DNA of 64,000 nt from Hirsutella rhossiliensis (lineage: Eukaryota > Ascomycota > Sordariomycetes > Hypocreales > Ophiocordycipitaceae): positions 62,001-126,000 of the forward strand of contig NW_025408678.1 in the NCBI RefSeq assembly GCF_020360975.1, in the 5' to 3' direction. The notes under the pieces are model-generated. The model was given only the letters and a program-made list of their open reading frames with translations, ran no database searches and had not been told where the DNA came from. Of this stretch, positions 58,265-64,000 are shown piece after piece; the first letter of the stretch is position 1, and the number at the start of each line of letters is the position of its first letter. Both the position numbers and the translations under genes were made by a program.

Positions 58265-59968
58265 ACGTGAATCCTGTCGCATTGTCAGGATTGCTCATCT
58301 CCCTTCATTTTTGACAGTTGGAGAGGCTGGTTCGCTCTGGACAGTATATATACTCGACGATCCGGGTTGCATGTCAACGTGTTCAAACTCAAATTGATGT
58401 TGCCCATTCATCAGCTGCTCAGCGTGTGTCTTCTCCGGTTTGAAGCTCACCGGCTCGACCTGAGCTCAAGACTGCTGCAGGAGCTCAGGGGTAGAGAGTA
58501 AAGAATTGGGGATATTGAGGAGCAATAAAAATGACAATCGTTTCCTTGCCCCCCAAGCCTAGCCAAGCAAGATGACTGGCGATGCAAGGCCTATCTGGAG
58601 CAAGAGTTGAGAACTAGTCTGTTGCCATGATAACGACTCTTGCTCGCAACACCAGGCTGGTCTGGAAGAACACGAGGAAAATACCAATGCATGCACGCAT
58701 GTAGTGGCCGTTCTTCTCTAGTTTGGGACAGACGCTACAGTAAATGCTCCATGTGTCCCTGTTAAGCTTAACGAATAGGGAGCGGGTAGCAGACGTGCAT
58801 GCAGACCGCGCGTGGGAGGCGCTTATGCACCCCATGTGCCGCGGTCCTATAATGAAACGTCCAAAGTGGCATTTTGCCAATCTCAAGCGAGTGTATGGAA
58901 AGGCGAGGATGTTGCCGGCGGCCCATGACCTGAGGATTTTGCGGTTCGGGATGCATCACGAGGAGGGGTGTCCGAGGATCAGTGGGCTTCCAGTATGGGG
59001 ACAACTCCCCATAGCCAGGCGAGACCCGCGGGTGCCCCGATGAAGAGCATTTCGGACGAATCTTGTCAGACTTCAGTCTCTCGGCCCTCGGGCGGCGGCG
59101 AGACCCGTAAATGAAGGCGCCCGCCCCCACTGGCCGCAGTCGTCAATGATACCTTGCGGTAAGCATGGCTCGGGGTCCAGGGGTGAATTCCTTCAAATAG
59201 TCGTGACTGACGAGGCCTAGTGGCCCTTGTTATTATTGCCTTGCCATGGGGCAAAAGTCCCTCGCAACCGGCGGCTTCAGCACCCGTTTCGACGCCTCAG
59301 GTGGCTCGATAACTACGGAAACTGGACCTTTGGTGCCGACCCCTCGTCCCCTTTTTCGACCTATATATATGGCATTACAACCTGCCCCACGAATAGGTAC
59401 ATAGAGCCGGTGATGGGTGAGGCGTGGCTTGCCCGTGGAGCTTGAGCCCACCGGGGCCCAGGCACAGGACGACATTGCTCCGTGGCCCAAACAATGGGCA
59501 GATATTGATTGACAATCTCACTCCAACCAAAAGCCGTCGACGAATGAGCACAGAAGAGGAATGGAACGCCGGCTCCACCGCAACGGGGGCGCAGACGGCT
59601 CGAGGCTCCAGTCTGCGCGCCGAGGGCCGCCGCGACGCAATCGATGACAGCGAGTACCACTTTGACGGACCTCGCACCGCATGATGCTCAAGCTTGGCGT
59701 CGTGGCATGGCGACTACATGTTGTGTCGATGCCTTTACCATTCCAGCCAAGCCCGCTGCAATATAAGGGAGGCCCGTTCCGTCTCTCCTCCTCCGCAGCT
59801 CTTTAAACTTTCCAGCGTTACTCTTGGAGCCAAACTCTACTTGTACTCCACAGTTTGCCGAGTTTAGACTTTGGTTGGCGCTGCTGCCTGTTCCAAGGCC
59901 CTTCTCACTCGCACACGCCTATACACCAGTATAATATACTAGTATATATCAGGGAGGCGGGAGAACGA
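58265..59968. other. Intergenic between the PfpI gene and the Zn2Cys6 gene
   Basis: 1.7 kb without recognisable gene; short frames on both strands show no domain. Near its end an atatactagtatat palindrome (about 59,935-59,948) lies 20-35 bp upstream of the regulator's ATG. Confidence 0.5.
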
Positions 59969-61461
59969 ATGGACGGCCCCAAGCGTCGACTCGAACGGCT
60001 GGCCTGTGACCGCTGCCACCGCCAAAAGCTGCGGTGCAGTCGAGCCTCCAACCACGGCCGGGCCTGCCAACGGTGCGTCAAGGCCGGCGAGAGATGCACC
60101 TACAGTCCGCCCCTCCGGCTCGGGAGGCCGGCAAGCGGCAGCAAGCCGAGCAGCCAGCCGCGGCGGCCATCGCCGGCTTGCACGAGCAACGACCAAGACC
60201 GGCATCAAGTCTCGCCCCTGACGCCGATGACGCCGCCGACCATAACGGTGGCTGCGCATGCCCACGACACCTTTGAGTCTTTAGCCAATGTCTCGAGGCC
60301 CCCCACTCCGCCAGTCTGTCTAGATACGAGCCCAGGCTTCGACGCATGCGGTGGTAGGTACTGCCCATATGACCCCTGAAGGCAACCTTTGGCCCGCGAA
60401 AGCAGTCAACTTTTGCTGACTTGGGCATTGCAGACCGGCCTTTGAACACGGCAACAATGACGCCCTTGTCCGCCTCGCCAATCTTTGCGGCCATGCCTGA
60501 GCCCCTGTCGTCAGACTATCTCATCACCCCTGCATCTGGTAACGACGAGGCCTTCATGATGGCCGACTTGGACTCGGACTACCCCAACGACGGGTCGCTG
60601 GCTGCCTCCATGCTGCTTGACATGTGCTCTGAACAGCCTGACTATCTCATCACCCCTGCATCCACAACCGACGACTATTGCCTCTACACCATGGGTCCGT
60701 GTCCGCCCGAGACTCTGTTGGTGGACGATGGGCCGCGGCCGGGATTCCACGACGACCCGCAGCGGCAGTTGTTGGAGTTGCAGCAGAGTCTATTCGAGGG
60801 TCCCTGCGCCGTCGTCATGGTAGAAGAGGTCGACGGGCTCCAGAAGACGATAGACCTGACCACAAGAGCCTCCAACATGCTGCTGAGCATCATCATGGCG
60901 CTCATTGCCTCGACATCGGGCCGACTATCTTCGTCCCCTCCGTCCTCGTCGTCATCATCCTCGTCTCCGGCGCCGGACCGCAGCAGGCGCGCGAGCAGCG
61001 GCTCCGGGACGACGACGATGCTGCTGGTGACGGCGTGCTACGCGCGCATCCTGCACAACGTCGACGCCATCGCGACACGGCTGCACGACATGGTCAGCTC
61101 AAGCGACCAGGCGGCGCTGCTGGCGCTGCTGCCGTGCGTGCAGATTGGCTCGCTGATGCCGGCCACGGTCGTCGCCCCGGCCATCCAGACGTCGGTGCTG
61201 GTGCAGCTGCTCTCGCAGTCGCTGCGCGAGATTGAGAAGAGGATGCCGCCTCTGGCCCGCGCCGTGCTTGACCAGCCGCTGACATCGACGCGCGGGCTGT
61301 CGTCGGGCGGCAGGTCACATATTGCCGAGATTGTCGGCGCCGTCAACAGCGAGGTTGCTGGCCTCGAGGCCCATGTCAAGAATGTGCTCAGCGTTACGCT
61401 GGACTTGCTCAGTCACAGCGGCAGCCACCACGGCCATGGCATGTATTACACGATGGAGTGA
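59969..61461 (+). CDS. Zn2Cys6 fungal transcription factor (AflR-like layout)
   Basis: Two exons, 59,969-60,353 and 60,434-61,461 (80-bp intron with ctgac branch point), giving 470 aa. The Zn2Cys6 cluster is complete: CX2CX6CX9CX2CX6C with Cys13, 16, 23, 33, 36 and 43, preceded by a basic start (MDGPKRRLERLA) and binding DNA as a dimer. The next ~90 residues are Ser/Pro-rich (TPMTPPTITVAAHA, SRPPTPP). The octapeptide DYLITPAS occurs twice (about 160 and 203). The C-terminal half is helical and hydrophobic (SNMLLSIIMALIAS, LLVTACYARILHNVDAIATR, LLALLPCVQIGSLMP), like the regulatory domain of AflR-type proteins. The start Met was chosen to begin just before the cluster; an upstream in-frame Met at 59,855 exists. 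Target genes are unknown; there is no biosynthetic cluster next to it in the window. Confidence 0.88.
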
Positions 61462-64000
61462 AAGGGCGGTGGTGGTTGATGGCAGTCTCGGCCATGATCA
61501 ATACTGGCTGTGCCGGATGAATGATGACGAACATATATCAAATATTCACTCTGTACACTCTTGGCCGTCATTATTCGCGGGCTTTAGGAAAACTGACGCG
61601 CAAGAAAACTACAAATCCTTGGAGAAAAGGGAGAACCAAGACTCGAACTCGAATGAAATAGAAATACATGAGGACCGATGCCCCTTACAGCACAGGGGTA
61701 AATGGCATTGACGAGCCTTGAAGCCAAACACTCTATTCCAGCTCTTAAACGTGTTCTATGGTATGAAGGCATTCAAGAATCACTATAATCTCTGATATCC
61801 GCTCTCTGGTGTTGCTTATCATGCAAGCAAATTCTTGGTCATGCTTGACCCATGCACATTACCAGAGCTTGATAGCAACTCGAGCTCGCTTGTCCGGATG
61901 ACGCATTGAGCGTGCAAACCCCCCGCGCAAAATCCCCTTTTAGAAGGAGTTGCGCGGATATCTGAAGCCGGACGTCGTGTTACAGTACATAAGTTCCGTC
62001 ACTATATCGAGAGATGCCCCTTTTGACTGAAACGCAACACGACCCAGAATTATCCGGTGGGCGGTTTTGGCACAATGCCAGGGATTGCTGACCATTTATT
62101 GACTTTTGGGAAACGATGCCCGTATATGAAGACACGCTGCACGCATGCCAAGAAAATGTCTACACGAGCAGGCGGCAACAGGAGCTCGTTCGGGTAGCCT
62201 GCCCGAGCCGGAACAGGGGTCTGTCGTGTGCATTACCGTATATACGAGCACGGTGAGGAGCCTCGTCCTGCGGACTTTCAACGTATACAAAGTACCAATG
62301 AATAGAACAAACGCAATTGCAGTATAGTGTATATTGTGTGTATGTAAAGATTTCTGGGCCGATTGGGCCTCTGGTTCGCGCCGTTGCTCTTTTGCAAACG
62401 GACTTCAACGCCGAGGTGCAGGGACGAGGCCGGCCGGTTAAGCATGTCTACATCGTACGGCCGGCTCGAAATAAAAGGGACGAGAAACAAGTCAACAGGG
62501 ATTGGTGCAAATCACCCCAAAATCGGCGTTCATCGACGCTGGGTCCTCGTGACCCCAACCGTTCGGCCCATCTTTCGTGTACCCGTATCCATATCTGCCC
62601 CAGCATCAGCCCATTCCTCCCTTTACCTTCCCCTTCTTCTCTGGCGTTGACATGCTAGCATGGGGTGTTTTGGATCTTCCGGACTGAAGCGTTCAAGTGT
62701 CTGGTTGTTTGTCATCAGATGGCGGGAACCACGGCTCAGAACGGAGCAACAGCCACAACGGCAACGGCAATTGAATATCAAGCGACGAGGTGGAGATGTA
62801 TGCAATTGCCTTTACGGCATCTATCCACCAGAGTCGTGCCTCCAGTCGTCAATCATGAGACTGAAGCCACATGGCAAGGTGACTGCGTAGTCCCCAACAG
62901 TTGAGCTCTGCATAGCCTTGCCGTCTTGCATTTGCCGTCGGTTCCAGTCCATGTCGGCATCGACGTCAATACCGCTTTGCACCGCATTGCACCGCATCAC
63001 ATCCTTGCCACGTTATCTTCCTGGCGCGGCCCCTGGCCGGCATTCCCGCATTTCCGCTGCAGCGGGTTGCCCGAAGCAGGCTGCAGCTCAGTGCGACGGC
63101 CTCATGCAAAGCCTCATGCAAAACATGGATGAGGTGCTGCTGCCGTGGAACAGAAGCTCACCCCCAAGGGCCGCCGATCCGAGTTCTTGAACCGTCGGAT
63201 GTTGAAGAGCCGGGCGAATCGCTTACATCGCAGGGCCAACGTGCTGTGACTTGATACCGCTGCACTCACGTCTTTCACACGCCCCCATGTTCCCTGTCTG
63301 CCGAGGTGCAGTGCCGTGAGCCTGGAACAACATTGTTTGGCACGGCACCGTCAGGTCAGAGCCCTTGCACGTTTCGTTGCCCAACGCCTGACTTGCCTTT
63401 ACGAGTCTCTGGTCGTTTGGGCCGACTGGAGAGTGCGCTGCAGCCAAAAACACCATTTACAAGTTTTCTTTGTCGTCCATGTTCCTAAGCAGCCACTACT
63501 CCAACCTCGGCGGTGCCTGAGCGGCGTTTTGAATTAGAGTGAATACTATATCTTCTCCTCTCTCGCATAGAGTGATCCGTAGTTCTTTTCGGCTGATGCA
63601 ATCCTATAGACTTGGTAGCCCAAAGATGCAATGTCGCCCTCTGAATTTCAGGATACTATGCCAAGTCATGTTGTCCAATGCGTATCGCCAGTACCTGGAC
63701 GCCACGACGAGTCTGTTCCTACCATAGGTCCTAAATAAATGTTTCGGTAAGCCCTGGCATATCATTTCGCACGGGCACTTGTTTAACCGGCTCTTTACCC
63801 AACTTGGATCTTTTCCTTTCAAAATTAGACACTGGGCGGTAAGCAGAAAATATCCCGAGTCGGGAAAGCCAAGATGACCGAGGTTTCTTGCCGAGTTGTT
63901 GTATAATTCCTTGTAATTCTGCTATGCTTGCGTGTGCCTCACATCACTTGCAATGTTGCCAGCATCCTGACATATTTTATAAGGATATTAAGTCAGCGAC
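61462..64000. other. Gene-poor right end of the window
   Basis: 2.5 kb without a supported gene. Short frames on both strands give no recognisable domain. An imperfect T-arm-like stretch near 61,634-61,650 was considered as tRNA and rejected. Some gene ends may lie just beyond 64,000. Confidence 0.5.

Noticed and set aside
61630..61720. Possible tRNA on the minus strand (TTCGAGT-like T loop)
   Set aside because: The T stem has two G-U pairs, and I could not fold an acceptor stem, D arm or anticodon arm around it.

Overview
The window looks like a chromosome segment of a filamentous ascomycete (Pezizomycotina, most likely Sordariomycetes and plausibly Hypocreales). The reasons are short GT-AG introns (about 57-240 bp) with CTGAC/CTAAC-type branch points, conserved fungal genes (PRP1/PRP6, DIM1, VAC7, a dysferlin-domain protein, a Zn2Cys6 regulator), and a repeat block carrying the signature of repeat-induced point mutation (RIP). 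I cannot name the species from sequence alone.

Region 1 (about 1-26,560) is a gene-free graveyard of retrotransposons. CpA and its complement TpG are almost completely missing: the first one in the window is at 547. Translating through the mutated stops still shows relics. A minus-strand Ty3/gypsy element is split in two (6.9-9.8 kb and 12.7-14.3 kb) by a plus-strand Ty3/gypsy piece. A younger, much less mutated Ty1/copia element with a 5' LTR and a truncated 3' LTR lies at 14.3-20.0 kb. Another plus-strand gypsy relic lies at 21.7-23.9 kb. Other stretches are repeats I cannot classify.

Region 2 (26.6-40.8 kb) is a sparsely coding border zone with normal dinucleotide use. It has a YCII-domain gene, a decayed acyl-CoA/AMP-ligase fragment, a four-exon amino-acid permease with a 14-nt exon, coding-like debris, a LINE endonuclease fragment, a SnoaL-like gene, and an L-threonine 3-dehydrogenase pseudogene broken by a stop inside its catalytic YxxxK motif and by a frameshift.

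Region 3 (40.8-64 kb) is a normal housekeeping segment: a dysferlin-domain protein (-), a small one-membrane-span protein of the 'calcofluor white hypersensitive' type (+), the splicing factor PRP1/PRP6 (+), a short degraded copy of a PRP1 segment, the rRNA dimethylase DIM1 (+), the vacuolar PI(3,5)P2 regulator VAC7 (-), a DJ-1/PfpI-family protein (+) and a Zn2Cys6 transcription factor (+). These genes act separately (splicing, ribosome maturation, vacuole, membrane, regulation). I see no biosynthetic cluster and no shared pathway.

All exon boundaries were deduced by eye from frame, splice signals and family knowledge. No search or alignment program was run.
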